A stretch of DNA of 64,000 bases from Agrobacterium arsenijevicii (lineage in GTDB: Bacteria > Pseudomonadota > Alphaproteobacteria > Rhizobiales > Rhizobiaceae): NCBI GenBank assembly GCA_000949895.1, contig JWIT01000002.1:1-64000 (forward strand). The letters are read 5' to 3'. The notes beneath the pieces are model-generated. The model made no database searches. It saw only the letters and a list, made by a program, of their open reading frames with translations, and was not told the DNA's origin. The translations under genes and the position numbers were made by a program. Position 1 is the stretch's first letter; every line of letters begins with the position of its first letter. Positions 53,847 through 62,435 of this stretch are shown here, in pieces.

Positions 53847-54689
53847 TCACTCTGTCGCCGGCAGCGTGGCAGGCAGCTCCATCTGCGCGCCGAACCATTT
53901 CTTCTGGAGTTCGGCCAGTTTGCCGGAAGCGTTGAGCTTGGCCAGTTCGCTGTCCATGAAGGTGTTTAGCGTCGCGCTATCGGCATCGTTGCGACCCGCC
54001 CAGGAGAAATAGGTCTTCGGTCCGAAGGTCGGCAGAACGACTTCAAAAGCGTCCGGGCGCTGGCGCGCGGCCTCCAGAAGGTTTGGAAGCGAGTTGACGA
54101 CGGCACGCAGGCGCCCGGCGCCGAGGTCGGCATAAGCTTCCGAGAAATCCGTATAGCTGGAGACCGTCGTGGCGTCCTTGCCTGCCGCCTTCAGCTCGGC
54201 GGAAAACGTCTCGAGTGCCTTCAGCTGTGCGGAGCCTGCCTGCGAGCCAACCGGCTTGCCCGCAATATCTTCCGGCTTGGAAATTTCGGCGTCGCCCTTG
54301 CGTTTCAATATGGCCATCGTCGCATCGGCGACGGGCGCGGAGAGCTTGTAGGCCTTCATGCGTTCCGGCGTCACGGTGACCGAGGTCACGACATAGTCGA
54401 AACGGCTGGCGGCAAGACCCGGAAGAATGCCCTGCCATGGCAGGTCGAGACGCTTCAGTTCGACACCTGGCAGAGCTTTCATGACTTCCTGCATGATGTC
54501 GGCGGAATAACCGACAATCTTGCCGTCCTGGACGAATTCGAAAGGCGCGAACCGGGCCTCGGTCGCGACAGTGAAAACCTTGTTGGCCTTGATCTTTTCC
54601 AGGAGATCGTCGGCATGGGCGGATGCGGACACGCTGACGGCGAAGGCTGCGCCGAGCGTGAGGGATTTCAGATTGAGCAGGTTTTGCAT
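53847..54689 (-). CDS. Amino-acid ABC transporter substrate-binding protein (SBP family 3)
   Basis: 280 residues with a signal peptide (LKSLTLGAAFAVSVSASAHA, cleavage before DDLL). Mature part VFTVATEARFAPFEFVQDGKIVGYSADIMQEVM, key words ARFAPFEF and GYSADIMQEV, then LDLPWQGILPGLAASRFDYVVTSVTVTPERM, the family ligand loop. The C-terminal WAGRND and KWFGAQMEL are also typical. With the ureohydrolase in the same operon, a guanidino amino acid or similar ligand is plausible. AAGGGGA precedes ATG 54689, in a divergent arrangement with the LysR gene. Confidence 0.92.
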   Translation of the reverse strand: MQNLLNLKSLTLGAAFAVSVSASAHADDLLEKIKANKVFTVATEARFAPFEFVQDGKIVGYSADIMQEVMKALPGVELKRLDLPWQGILPGLAASRFDYVVTSVTVTPERMKAYKLSAPVADATMAILKRKGDAEISKPEDIAGKPVGSQAGSAQLKALETFSAELKAAGKDATTVSSYTDFSEAYADLGAGRLRAVVNSLPNLLEAARQRPDAFEVVLPTFGPKTYFSWAGRNDADSATLNTFMDSELAKLNASGKLAELQKKWFGAQMELPATLPATE

Positions 54690-54803
54690 GGTTTCGTTCC
54701 CCTTATTGGTTTGTGATTAGAGGGGAGGAAACCATGGACAATATTCCAGAAAAATAGGAAACTGATGGAGTTCATATTAGTAAAATTGATGTAATGGCTC
54801 ACC

Positions 54804-55745
54804 ATGCAACTTGCGCAATCGGATCTTCGTTCGCTCGCCGTCTTCCGTGCCGTCGTGGAGCACAAGAGCTTTCTCGGTGCGCAAATTACGCTCGGGCTGA
54901 GCCAGTCGGCGGTCAGCTTCCATATCAAGGCACTCGAAGACAGGCTGGGTTTCAAGCTCTGTCGCCGGGGGCGCTCCGGTTTCGAATTGACGGATCGCGG
55001 CGCGCTGGTGCACGAGCGTTCGAAAGTGCTGTTCCTGGCGCTCAATGCCTTCGAAAGCGATATCGGCACGCTCAAGAACCGTATTACCGGCACGTTGCGG
55101 CTCGGGCTTGTCGATAACACGATTACCGACCACGACCTGCCCATTCACCGGATCATCGCCCGCATCAGCGAAAAGGCGCCGGAAGCGCGTATCGAACTGG
55201 TGATCGACACACCGGACGCCCTTTTGTCGGAAATTGCCAATGGCGGCCTGGATATCGCGCTGCTGCCGGAGACGCAGCCGTATCAGGGCCTGAAACTATC
55301 GCACTTCAGGGAAGAGGCGCACTCCCTGTATTGCGCCAAGGGACATCCGCTCTTTCATCTTCCGGACACCGAACTCTCCGTCGAGCGTATCGAGGCTTTC
55401 GATTTTGTCGTACGGCCCTATGCCAATATGCGCGAACTGCAATATTTTCCGGCGGCAAGGGCGCGCGCTTCCGCCTCCAACATGGAAGCGCAGGCGATGT
55501 TCGTGATGTCCGGGCACTATGTGGGGTATCTGCCCGATCACTACGCGGATGATTGGGTCCAGAAGGGAATTTTCCGCTCGTTGATGGCGGCAAAGACCCG
55601 CATCCAGTCCACATTCGTCATTGCTACGCGATCCGCCGAGAAGCCTTCGACGGTGCTCGATTTCTTCATCCGCGAACTCACCGGCTTTGCGTCTGAGGCG
55701 TTTCACAGGGATGCGCGAAAGACGCAGGGCATACGCGCCTCATAA
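54804..55745 (+). CDS. LysR-family transcriptional regulator
   Basis: 313 residues. Winged helix at residues about 8-65: SDLRSLAVFRAVVEHKSFLGAQITLGLSQSAVSFHIKALE, key words ITLGLSQSAVSFHIKALE. Effector domain from residue about 95 (GTLRLGLVDNTITDHDLP). It is divergent from the receptor-permease-ATPase-ureohydrolase operon with a 114-base shared gap, the standard position for the controlling LysR regulator. The sub-pocket motif around IARISEKAPEARIEL is variable, so the inducer cannot be assigned. ATTAG...GTAAT in the gap is a weak possible site. Confidence 0.91.
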   Translation: MQLAQSDLRSLAVFRAVVEHKSFLGAQITLGLSQSAVSFHIKALEDRLGFKLCRRGRSGFELTDRGALVHERSKVLFLALNAFESDIGTLKNRITGTLRLGLVDNTITDHDLPIHRIIARISEKAPEARIELVIDTPDALLSEIANGGLDIALLPETQPYQGLKLSHFREEAHSLYCAKGHPLFHLPDTELSVERIEAFDFVVRPYANMRELQYFPAARARASASNMEAQAMFVMSGHYVGYLPDHYADDWVQKGIFRSLMAAKTRIQSTFVIATRSAEKPSTVLDFFIRELTGFASEAFHRDARKTQGIRAS

Positions 55746-55840
55746 TCCCTGTCACCGCGAACGCGGATGGGGGGCTGTCGGGAGAACTGGCGTGATGCCG
55801 CACGAAATCGCCTTGTCGATCGCATTCCTGTGCGCTATCC

Positions 55841-55872
55841 ATACTTCAATAATTCAAGGATTATTGAAGTAT
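55841..55872. promoter_or_regulatory. Operator palindrome of the first arsR gene
   Basis: Perfect 13-bp inverted repeat ATACTTCAATAAT, spacer TCAAGG, ATTATTGAAGTAT. The right arm runs into the first two bases of the arsR start codon. ArsR-type repressors bind AT-rich palindromes of this kind; it would also mask the start region. Confidence 0.8.
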
Positions 55873-56242
55873 GGATGAACATCAGGCTCTTTCGGCATTT
55901 GCCGCCCTTTCTCAGGAGACGCGTCTCGCTATCGTTCGAGCGCTTGTCGTTGCCGGTCCTGACGGATTAGCCGCCGGCGCGATCGCCGAGCGTATGGGCG
56001 TCTCGGCGACGAACGTATCGTTCCATCTCAAGGAACTGGAGCGGTCTGGCCTGATCTCGCAACGACGGATGTCACGGTCGATCCTTTATAGCGCCAGCTA
56101 CGAGACTTTGGCCGAGCTTGTGAAATTCCTTATAGAAGACTGCTGCGCCGAACATCCGGCGTTTCGGGAGAATGTCGAGCGAAGCGATGGATGCGGCAGT
56201 CCGGCCGGCACTTCGTCCGACGGGGGTAATATCGTTGCATAA
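55871..56242 (+). CDS. arsR: ArsR-family repressor (first)
   Basis: 123 residues. LSQETRLAIVRALVVAGPDGLAAGAIAERMGVSATNVSFHLKELERSGLISQRR is the winged helix-turn-helix, key words MGVSATNVSFHLKELER. FLIEDCCAEHPAF holds a vicinal Cys pair (DCC) that can bind As(III) at the end of the domain, as in the C-terminal-type ArsR sensors. The last 15 residues are low complexity. It controls the MFS exporter gene, which overlaps its 3' end, and probably itself, through the palindrome at 55841-55872. Confidence 0.92.
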   Translation: MDEHQALSAFAALSQETRLAIVRALVVAGPDGLAAGAIAERMGVSATNVSFHLKELERSGLISQRRMSRSILYSASYETLAELVKFLIEDCCAEHPAFRENVERSDGCGSPAGTSSDGGNIVA

Positions 56243-57422
56243 TTCGAAAGTACCTGCAGGCATCGTCTCCGCGCTTGGCCTGACACAGATCATCGGTTAC
56301 GGCACGCTCTATTACAGCTTCAGTATTCTTGCGCCCGGCATGGCTAAGGACCTTGGCCTGACATTGGCGCAGGTGTTTGGCGTGTTCTCGGTGTCACTGT
56401 TCATCGGCGGTCTGTCGGCAACCTATATTGGCAGGCAGATGGATCGGATCGGAGCCGCCAGGGTGATGACGATCGGCTCGCCCCTGGCTGCCTTGATGCT
56501 GGCGGTCTGTGCCTGGTCACCGTCGGTTGCAATCTTCGCCGTCGCCATCATCCTGCTCGAGGTGTCGTCCGGAATGGTGCAGTATCAGGCCGCATTCGCC
56601 TCGCTGGTCGAAAGCGATCCCCGAACAGCATCCCGCAGCATCACTTACCTGACCTTGATCGGTGGTTTCGCCTCGACCATCTTCTGGCCGATATCGGCCG
56701 CACTCACCGGATACTTGTCGTGGCGCGAAATATATCTCGCCTTTGCGGGATTGAATCTCTTTCTGTGCATGCCGCTTCACTACTGGATCACGCGCGTCGC
56801 GAAAACAGGAGTGAACGCTGATTCCACCATCCGAACGCGTGAGACGGTGATCGGGACGCTTCCTGCCCATGCGCGCCGGCGCAGCATGATGCTCGTGTCG
56901 TTTGCCTTTGCCATGCTGGGCTTTACTCTCTCTGCCATGCTCGCGCATATGGTTCCAATGCTCGGGTCGATCGGGCTTGGCGCCACTGCGGTGGTGATCG
57001 GATCGCTCTTCGGCCCAGCCCAGGTGCTGAGCCGGCTGATTAACATGGTGTTTGGCAAAAGCCTGTCGCCACCGGCGCTTGCAGCGCTTTCCGCAATCTT
57101 GATCGTCGTCGGTGTTTTGATCCTGCTGATGACAGGTGACTGGTTGCCGGGAGCTGTTGCCTTCGCGATCTGCCTTGGTCTCGGTTCCGGCATCAACAGC
57201 ATCGCGCAGGGAAGCCTGCCGCTCTATTTGTTTGGCTCCGAAGGCTATGGGGCAATCACGGGCAGGATGGCGGCCGCGCGATTGGCGGTGAGTGCCGCAG
57301 CGCCATTCGTCTTTGCAGCAGTGATGGAGAATGTCGGCATCGGCTTTGCGCTCGCTGCCAACGCCTGTTTCGGGGCGATCAGCATTGCCGCATTCGTTGT
57401 TGTCGCAGCGTCCTCGCGGTAA
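56172..57422 (+). CDS. MFS transporter of the arsenic cluster (ArsK-like exporter candidate)
   Basis: Up to 416 residues with about 12 helices. IGYGTLYYSFSILAPGMAKDLGL and the loop-2/3 motif GRQMDRIGAARVM mark a major facilitator protein. It overlaps arsR by about 70 bases if ATG 56172 is used; TTG at 56235, after GGGGG, is the other option. Position beside an ArsR gene and opposite to the arsHC-acr3 operon makes a trivalent arsenical or antimonite exporter (ArsK-type) likely, but MFS substrate cannot be read from sequence. It ends 26 bases before the arsH stop, so the two transcripts converge. Confidence 0.83.
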   Translation: MSSEAMDAAVRPALRPTGVISLHNSKVPAGIVSALGLTQIIGYGTLYYSFSILAPGMAKDLGLTLAQVFGVFSVSLFIGGLSATYIGRQMDRIGAARVMTIGSPLAALMLAVCAWSPSVAIFAVAIILLEVSSGMVQYQAAFASLVESDPRTASRSITYLTLIGGFASTIFWPISAALTGYLSWREIYLAFAGLNLFLCMPLHYWITRVAKTGVNADSTIRTRETVIGTLPAHARRRSMMLVSFAFAMLGFTLSAMLAHMVPMLGSIGLGATAVVIGSLFGPAQVLSRLINMVFGKSLSPPALAALSAILIVVGVLILLMTGDWLPGAVAFAICLGLGSGINSIAQGSLPLYLFGSEGYGAITGRMAAARLAVSAAAPFVFAAVMENVGIGFALAANACFGAISIAAFVVVAASSR

Positions 57423-57447
57423 CCCGCTACAGCAACGACCTGAACCG

Positions 57448-58176
57448 TCAGATCGATTTCAGAGAAACACGCTTCTCGAGTTCGTCCGCCTGTTCCTTGC
57501 GTTCGCTATAGCGGTTGGTCAGATAGGCCGAAGCATCGCGTGTGAGGATCGTGAATTTCAACAGCTCCTCGCAGACATCCACCACCCGGTCGTAATAGGA
57601 CGATGGCTTCATCCGGCCATCGGCGTCGAATTCCTGATAGGCTCTGGCGACCGAGGACTGGTTGGGAATGGTGATCATCCGCATCCATCGCCCGAGGATC
57701 CGCATCTGGTTCACGGCGTTGAAGGACTGGCTGCCACCGGAAACCTCCATGACGGCGAGCGTCTTGCCCTGTGTCGGGCGAACCGATCCGAGCGAAAGAG
57801 GTATCCAGTCGATCTGCGATTTCATGATGCCGGTCATCGCGCCGTGGCGCTCCGGGCTGACCCAGACCTGGCCTTCCGACCATTGCGAGAGTTCACGCAA
57901 TTCCTGCACCTTCGGATGGCTCACGGGCGCTTCGTCTGGCAAAGGCAGGCCTTTCGGATCGAATATCCGAACTTCGCATCCAAGCCGTTCCAGCAGCCTT
58001 CCTGCTTCGAACGCCAGCAAACGGCTGTAGGACACCTCGCGAAGCGAACCGTAGAGGATCAGAATGCGAGGTTTGTGGGTCGAGAAGGCCGGGCGCAGAG
58101 CACCGACGTCAATTGCATGCAGGTTCTCGCCTTGCAGTGCGGGGAATGTCTCAGGCAATGCGCTTTCCTTCATCAT
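57448..58176 (-). CDS. arsH: NADPH-dependent FMN reductase ArsH
   Basis: 242 residues. The flavodoxin-like core [30 protein letters not shown] carries the FMN phosphate loop [12 protein letters not shown], and [22 protein letters not shown] with [25 protein letters not shown] is ArsH-specific. ArsH oxidises trivalent methylated or aromatic arsenicals to less toxic pentavalent forms and also reduces quinones or flavins. It overlaps arsC by 26 bases and is last in the operon. Confidence 0.94.
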   Translation of the reverse strand: MMKESALPETFPALQGENLHAIDVGALRPAFSTHKPRILILYGSLREVSYSRLLAFEAGRLLERLGCEVRIFDPKGLPLPDEAPVSHPKVQELRELSQWSEGQVWVSPERHGAMTGIMKSQIDWIPLSLGSVRPTQGKTLAVMEVSGGSQSFNAVNQMRILGRWMRMITIPNQSSVARAYQEFDADGRMKPSSYYDRVVDVCEELLKFTILTRDASAYLTNRYSERKEQADELEKRVSLKSI

Positions 58177-58576
58177 CGAGGACCTTTTCGCCGTCTTCTT
58201 TGGTAAACGGCCCCTTGAATGCAGCCGCCGGCAGTATATCCAGAACCACCTCCGAGGGACGCGACAGCCGCGTACCCATTGGGGTGATAACGAACGGCCG
58301 GTTGATCAGGATTGGCGTCTCGAGCATGGCGTCAAGCAACTGGTCGTCGGTCAGCTCCGGATAGCCAAGCCCAAGCACTGCATAGGGCGTGCCCTTCTCG
58401 CGGATCACCTGGCGTACGGTCAGTCCGGCATCGGTGATCATCTCGACGAGCTGCTCACGGCTTGGCGGGGTTTTCAGGTACTCGATGACAGTGGGTTCAA
58501 TACCAGCGTGCCGAATGAGTTCCAGAGTGTTGCGTGAGGTGCCGCAATCCGGGTTGTGATAGATGGTGACGTCCAT
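58151..58576 (-). CDS. arsC: Arsenate reductase, glutaredoxin-dependent type
   Basis: 141 residues. [20 protein letters not shown] has the catalytic Cys (residue about 11) with the CGTS sequence of plasmid R773-type ArsC, and [11 protein letters not shown] plus GTRLSRPSE include the Arg residues that stabilise arsenate. It converts As(V) to As(III) using glutathione and glutaredoxin. The ATG at 58576 is two bases from the acr3 stop; the long upstream frame over the acr3 gene is a shadow. Confidence 0.94.
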   Translation of the reverse strand: MDVTIYHNPDCGTSRNTLELIRHAGIEPTVIEYLKTPPSREQLVEMITDAGLTVRQVIREKGTPYAVLGLGYPELTDDQLLDAMLETPILINRPFVITPMGTRLSRPSEVVLDILPAAAFKGPFTKEDGEKVLDDEGKRIA

Positions 58577-58578
58577 GT

Positions 58579-59637
58579 TCAGGTTCTTTCCGTGATGGTG
58601 GTTCGGGAAACTGCAGGCGATGCCTCGTACCAATCCTTGGAACGGTTCACGATCCAGACAACCGAGAGCATGACCGGAACCTCGATGAGGACACCGACAA
58701 CGGTTGCCAGTGCCGCGCCTGACTGAAATCCGAACAGGCTGATGGCGGCCGCGACCGCGAGTTCGAAGAAGTTGCTGGCGCCGATCAGGGCCGACGGACC
58801 GGCAACGCAGTGTTGCTCCCCGGACATGCGATTGAGGATATAGGCGAGCCCGGAGTTGAAATAGACTTGGATCAGGATCGGGATGGCGAGCAAGCCGATG
58901 ACGGCCGGCTGGGCGATGATCTGCTCGCCCTGGAAGGCGAAGAGAAGAACCAGCGTTGCGAGCAGCGCCACCAGTGAAATCGGCTGCAGCTTTGCGAGAA
59001 TGCGATCCAGCATCCGTGACGTTCCATCCGCCATGAGCCGGTGCCTGATGAGCTGGGCGAGGATAACGGGCACGACGATATAGAGGGCAACGGAGAGAAC
59101 AAGCGTGTCCCAGGGAACGGTGATCGCGGACAGGCCAAGCAGCAGGCCGACAATCGGAGCAAAGGCGATGACCATGATCGCATCGTTGAGCGCTACCTGC
59201 GAGAGCGTGAACAGCGGCTCGCCCCGCGTCAGGTTCGACCAAACGAAGACCATGGCGGTGCAGGGGGCTGCGGCGAGGATGATCAGCCCGGCGATGTAGG
59301 AGTCGATCTGGTCAGCGGGAAGATAGGGGCGGAACAGCCAGCCAATGAAGAGCCAGCCCAGCAGCGCCATCGAGAACGGCTTGACGGCCCAGTTGATGAA
59401 CAACGTGACGCCGATACCGCGCCAGTAGGTGCCCACCTGCGCAAGAGACCGGAAATCAATCTTCAGCAGCATCGGAATGATCATCAACCAGATCAGGATT
59501 GCGACTGGGATATTCACCTTGGCGATCTCGGCTGCGCCGATGAGCTGGAAGACGCCGGGCATCAGATGGCCGAGGGCGACACCGACGACGATGCACACAA
59601 ACACCCAGACGGTCAGGTAACGTTCGAACGTGGACAT
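58579..59637 (-). CDS. acr3: Arsenite efflux pump Acr3
   Basis: 352 residues, ten predicted helices of the bile/arsenite/riboflavin transporter fold. The helix-4 motif LAAAPCTAMVFVWSNLTRG carries the catalytic Cys conserved in Acr3, and GASNFFELAVAAAI is the conserved helix-9 region. It exports As(III) (and sometimes Sb(III)) using the proton gradient. The start overlaps the end of the LMW-type arsC gene by one base. Confidence 0.95.
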   Translation of the reverse strand: MSTFERYLTVWVFVCIVVGVALGHLMPGVFQLIGAAEIAKVNIPVAILIWLMIIPMLLKIDFRSLAQVGTYWRGIGVTLFINWAVKPFSMALLGWLFIGWLFRPYLPADQIDSYIAGLIILAAAPCTAMVFVWSNLTRGEPLFTLSQVALNDAIMVIAFAPIVGLLLGLSAITVPWDTLVLSVALYIVVPVILAQLIRHRLMADGTSRMLDRILAKLQPISLVALLATLVLLFAFQGEQIIAQPAVIGLLAIPILIQVYFNSGLAYILNRMSGEQHCVAGPSALIGASNFFELAVAAAISLFGFQSGAALATVVGVLIEVPVMLSVVWIVNRSKDWYEASPAVSRTTITERT

Positions 59638-60164
59638 CAGGTGGACTTTCCCTGCGGCGCTGTCGAGCCTTCCATCGCGCCGATATTGCGAAGCCTCGTT
59701 TCAAGCGCCATGCGATCAATCGACTGCAGGGGCAGGCTGACGAAAGCCGTGATCCGGTTCTTGAGGAAACGGGCAGCCTGCGCGAAGGCGCGCTGGACCT
59801 CCAGTTCGGAGCCGACGACAGCGGCGGGATCCTCGACACCCCAGTGGGCTGTCATCGGATGGCCGATCCAGACCGGGCAGGCTTCACCGGCGGCGTTATC
59901 GCAGACCGTGAAGATGAAATCCATCTCCGGTGCGCCGGACCCGGCGAACACGTCCCAGCTCTTCGACGTGAAGCCCGTGGAAAGATAACCCAGCGCCGCC
60001 AGTTCCTTCAGGGCGTGAGGATTGACCTCGCCCTTCGGCTGGCTGCCGGCCGAATAGGCGTTAAACCGTCCCACGCCTTCCTTGGCGAGGATGGATTCGG
60101 CGAGAATAGAGCGAGCGGAATTGCCCGTGCACAAGAAGAGCACGTTGTAGATCTTTTCGGTCAT
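59637..60164 (-). CDS. arsC: Arsenate reductase, LMW phosphatase (thioredoxin-linked) type
   Basis: 175 residues of the low-molecular-weight tyrosine phosphatase fold. The P-loop CTGNSAR (CX5R) lies near residue 12, after VLFLCTGN. FTVCDNAAGEACPVW carries two further Cys that can form the relay disulfide, as in pI258-type ArsC, and HW with GVEDPA contributes the general acid Asp. It is unrelated in mechanism to the other arsC two genes downstream. A C-terminal extension of about 30 residues (LPLQSIDRMALETRLRNIG) is typical of rhizobial members. Confidence 0.93.
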   Translation of the reverse strand: MTEKIYNVLFLCTGNSARSILAESILAKEGVGRFNAYSAGSQPKGEVNPHALKELAALGYLSTGFTSKSWDVFAGSGAPEMDFIFTVCDNAAGEACPVWIGHPMTAHWGVEDPAAVVGSELEVQRAFAQAARFLKNRITAFVSLPLQSIDRMALETRLRNIGAMEGSTAPQGKST

Positions 60165-60247
60165 GATCTTGGTCCGTGGTTAGGTTGGCGGTCTGATAAG
60201 CTTTGCGATTCTCGCGAAGAATGTTGCCTGCTCCAGCCCGATGGCAT

Positions 60248-60601
60248 TCATGACAGCTTCGCCTCCGGGATGCAGCAGGGCGTCAGTTCAGCGATCAGCG
60301 GAGCGCAAAGCTCTGCCGATCCACCGCAGCAATCCTTCAGGAGAAACAGCGTCATGTCGCGAAGCTGCTCTATCTGCGCGCGATACATGATGATTCTGCT
60401 CTGGCGTTGCGAAGAGACGAGTCCTGCGCGGGACAGCACATTCAGATGCGCGGACATGGTATTTTGCGGCACCACCAGAGCGCGCGCAATGTCGCCAGCC
60501 GGCAGGCCTTCCGGTGCGTGCCGCACAAGCAGCCGGAAAGTTTCGAGACGGGTCGGCTGCGCGAGCGCGGCCAAAGCGAGAATAGCTTGTTCTTGTTCCA
60601 T
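60248..60601 (-). CDS. arsR: ArsR-family repressor (second)
   Basis: 117 residues. LAQPTRLETFRLLVRHAPEGLPAGDIARALVVPQNTMSAHLNVLSRAGLV is the winged helix-turn-helix, key words VPQNTMSAHLNVLSRAG. The C-terminal CC and CCIPEAK contain Cys pairs (DCCGG, PCC) suited to As(III) binding, close to those of the Agrobacterium/Acidithiobacillus-type ArsR with C-terminal sensors. It is the first gene of the arsC-acr3-arsC-arsH operon, 83 bases upstream of the first arsC. The operator lies just upstream. Confidence 0.93.
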   Translation of the reverse strand: MEQEQAILALAALAQPTRLETFRLLVRHAPEGLPAGDIARALVVPQNTMSAHLNVLSRAGLVSSQRQSRIIMYRAQIEQLRDMTLFLLKDCCGGSAELCAPLIAELTPCCIPEAKLS

Positions 60602-60624
60602 ATATCCAGATTAATGGAAATATA
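60601..60624. promoter_or_regulatory. Putative operator of the second arsR gene
   Basis: Imperfect palindrome TATATCCA, spacer GATTAA, TGGAAATATA at the 5' end of the gene, touching its start codon. AT-rich and centred just like the operator of the first arsR. Confidence 0.55.
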
Positions 60625-60787
60625 GATGAAGTCAACGTCTTTGTTCGGGTGTTCTAAAACCCCGAAAGCTCATGGGGATCGTTTTACGAACATCGACCGA
60701 AACCCATTGCAGTTCGGTTTTCAGCGCGTGAAAATTGACGGCTCATTGGCCTCGGCGATTGATCATTACGGCACATTACAGTGCCCA

Positions 60788-60817
60788 CCTGCATGGGCGG
60801 GATACCACCCATGCAGG
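60788..60817 (-). terminator. Terminator-like hairpin after the RraA-fold gene
   Basis: Stem CCTGCATGGG, 10-base loop, CCCATGCAGG: ten perfect pairs, 48 bases past the stop. It also lies downstream of the second arsR promoter region. Confidence 0.6.
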
Positions 60818-60865
60818 CTGTGCTTCAAAGTATTGCGGACGAAACCGGCAAGCGTTCTGTGCGGC

Positions 60866-61585
60866 TCATGCGCCCGAACGGTCTCTCTGTTCGCGCCATA
60901 CGGCGAAGGCCTTCTGGTGCTCATCCTTGGTGCAGGGATAAAGGCCGATGATGCTTGCGCCGCCCTTGACCTGTTCGACCACGAAATCCTCGTAAGCGGT
61001 CATTTCCACCGCTTCCGTCGCGATCTCATCGGCAATTCCGGCGGGGATGACGATGACGCAGTCCGCGTCACCGACGATGATGTCGCCGGGGAAAATCGGG
61101 GCATCGCCGCAACCGATCGGGCCGTTGATTTCGATCGCTTCGTGTTTCGTGAGATTGGTAGGGCTGGATGGTCGGGTGTGGTAGGCTGGAATATCCAGCT
61201 CCGCAATCGTCGCAGCATCGCGGAAACCGCCATCCGTAACGACGCCGGCGGCACCGCGCACCATCAGGCGCGTGATGAGAATATCACCCGCCGAAGCAGC
61301 GCTCGGGTCTTTGCGGCTGTCCATGACCAGTACGTGGCCGGGCGGGCAGGTCTCAATGGCGACGCGCTGGGGATGTGCGGGGTTGCGGAATTCCACCAGT
61401 TGGTTGCGATCCTCGCGGGCGGGCATGTAACGCAGCGTGAAGGCCGGTCCGACCATGTTTGCACCCTTGTGGCCAAGCGGGCGCACACCCTGAATGACCT
61501 GGCTGCGCAGGCCGCGCTTGTAGAGCGCGGTCGCGAGCGTGGCGACGGAAACCGTCATCAATTTTTCCCGGGTTTCTGTATTCAT
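60866..61585 (-). CDS. RraA-fold protein of the aldolase type
   Basis: About 239 residues. LATALYKRGLRSQVIQGVRP, then ASAGDILITRLMVRGAAGVVTDGGFRDAATIAEL with the active-site Arg and Asp (FRD), and FPGDIIVGDADCVIVIPA are the conserved blocks of the HMG/CHA aldolase-RraA superfamily. The position after udh and an IlvD/Edd gene suggests aldol cleavage of a sugar-acid-derived oxo acid. GAGGAGA is eight bases upstream of ATG 61585; the longer frame is less likely. It differs from the RraA-fold protein at 36167 in sequence and context. Confidence 0.87.
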   Translation of the reverse strand: MNTETREKLMTVSVATLATALYKRGLRSQVIQGVRPLGHKGANMVGPAFTLRYMPAREDRNQLVEFRNPAHPQRVAIETCPPGHVLVMDSRKDPSAASAGDILITRLMVRGAAGVVTDGGFRDAATIAELDIPAYHTRPSSPTNLTKHEAIEINGPIGCGDAPIFPGDIIVGDADCVIVIPAGIADEIATEAVEMTAYEDFVVEQVKGGASIIGLYPCTKDEHQKAFAVWREQRDRSGA

Positions 61586-61619
61586 CTTATTCTCCTCGAA
61601 GGGCGTGAGTGTCTGCACA

Positions 61620-62417
61620 TCAGTTTTTGTGGATCGGCTCGTCTATGAAGACGCCGCCCTGATATTTGGCGATTGCGGCATCCGGATCGGGGCGTGGAAC
61701 ATCGCGTTCGATATCGCCCCGGAAGTTTGCGGCATTATCCCGCGGCTGCCAGCCGAGAAAATTGACATGGGCATTGTCCCACCAGCTATCGTCATTGGCG
61801 GAAACGCCCCAGATGACCGGGCATCCGAGTTTTGGCGTGCGGAACACGGCCTCGACCAGGGAGACCAGATCGTCATGGCTGAGCCAGGTGGACAACATGC
61901 GCCAGTTGCTGGGTTTCTTCTCGCAGGAGCCGATGCGCACGATGGCCGTTTCTTGTCCGAACTTGGAATGGTAGAGGCTCGCCATTGCCTCGCCGAAGAT
62001 CTTCGAAACGCCGTAAAGGCCATCCGGCAGAAACGGCGTCTCCGGTGATAGCTGCTCACCCTGCGGATAATATCCGATGGTGTGGTTGCTGGAGGCGAAC
62101 AGGATACGTGGCAGGCCGTTCAGCCTTGCTGCCTCGTAAAGATTATAGACGCCGCGCAGATTGGCGGCCTCGATGGGATCGTAAGCCTTTTCGACGGAGA
62201 TGCCGCCGAGATGGATGATGCCGTCGCAGTCCTTCACCAGCGCGTGGACGGCGGCCTCGTCTTCCAGAGAGCAGCGGATGACCTCTTCATTTGCCGCCGC
62301 CGCACCCATGTCAACGACATCCGAAAGCCGGATGATCTCTGCAAGGTGGCCAAGCCTGCCGCGCAACATGTTGCCTAGCTTGCCGCCGGCGCCCGTAATC
62401 AGCAAACGCTTCATCAT
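61620..62417 (-). CDS. udh: Uronate dehydrogenase (NAD-dependent)
   Basis: 265 residues, an SDR-extended-type enzyme that oxidises D-galacturonate or D-glucuronate to the aldaro-lactone. RLLITGAGGKLGNMLRGRL is the NAD motif, IHLGGISVEKAYDPI and FASSNHTIGYYPQ are nearly identical to my recall of the Agrobacterium enzyme, and YGVSK carries the catalytic Tyr and Lys. The C-terminal part (NAHVNFLGWQPRDNA) is also typical. It starts 18 bases after the dehydratase stop and lies 34 bases before the RraA-fold gene, in one operon. Confidence 0.93.
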   Translation of the reverse strand: MMKRLLITGAGGKLGNMLRGRLGHLAEIIRLSDVVDMGAAAANEEVIRCSLEDEAAVHALVKDCDGIIHLGGISVEKAYDPIEAANLRGVYNLYEAARLNGLPRILFASSNHTIGYYPQGEQLSPETPFLPDGLYGVSKIFGEAMASLYHSKFGQETAIVRIGSCEKKPSNWRMLSTWLSHDDLVSLVEAVFRTPKLGCPVIWGVSANDDSWWDNAHVNFLGWQPRDNAANFRGDIERDVPRPDPDAAIAKYQGGVFIDEPIHKN

Positions 62418-62435
62418 TTTTTGCGCGCTCCCGTG

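Noticed and set aside
58577..59242. Extension of the glutaredoxin-type arsC frame upstream, seeming like a fusion protein
   Set aside because: It runs over acr3 in another frame; the ArsC fold begins at [11 protein letters not shown].
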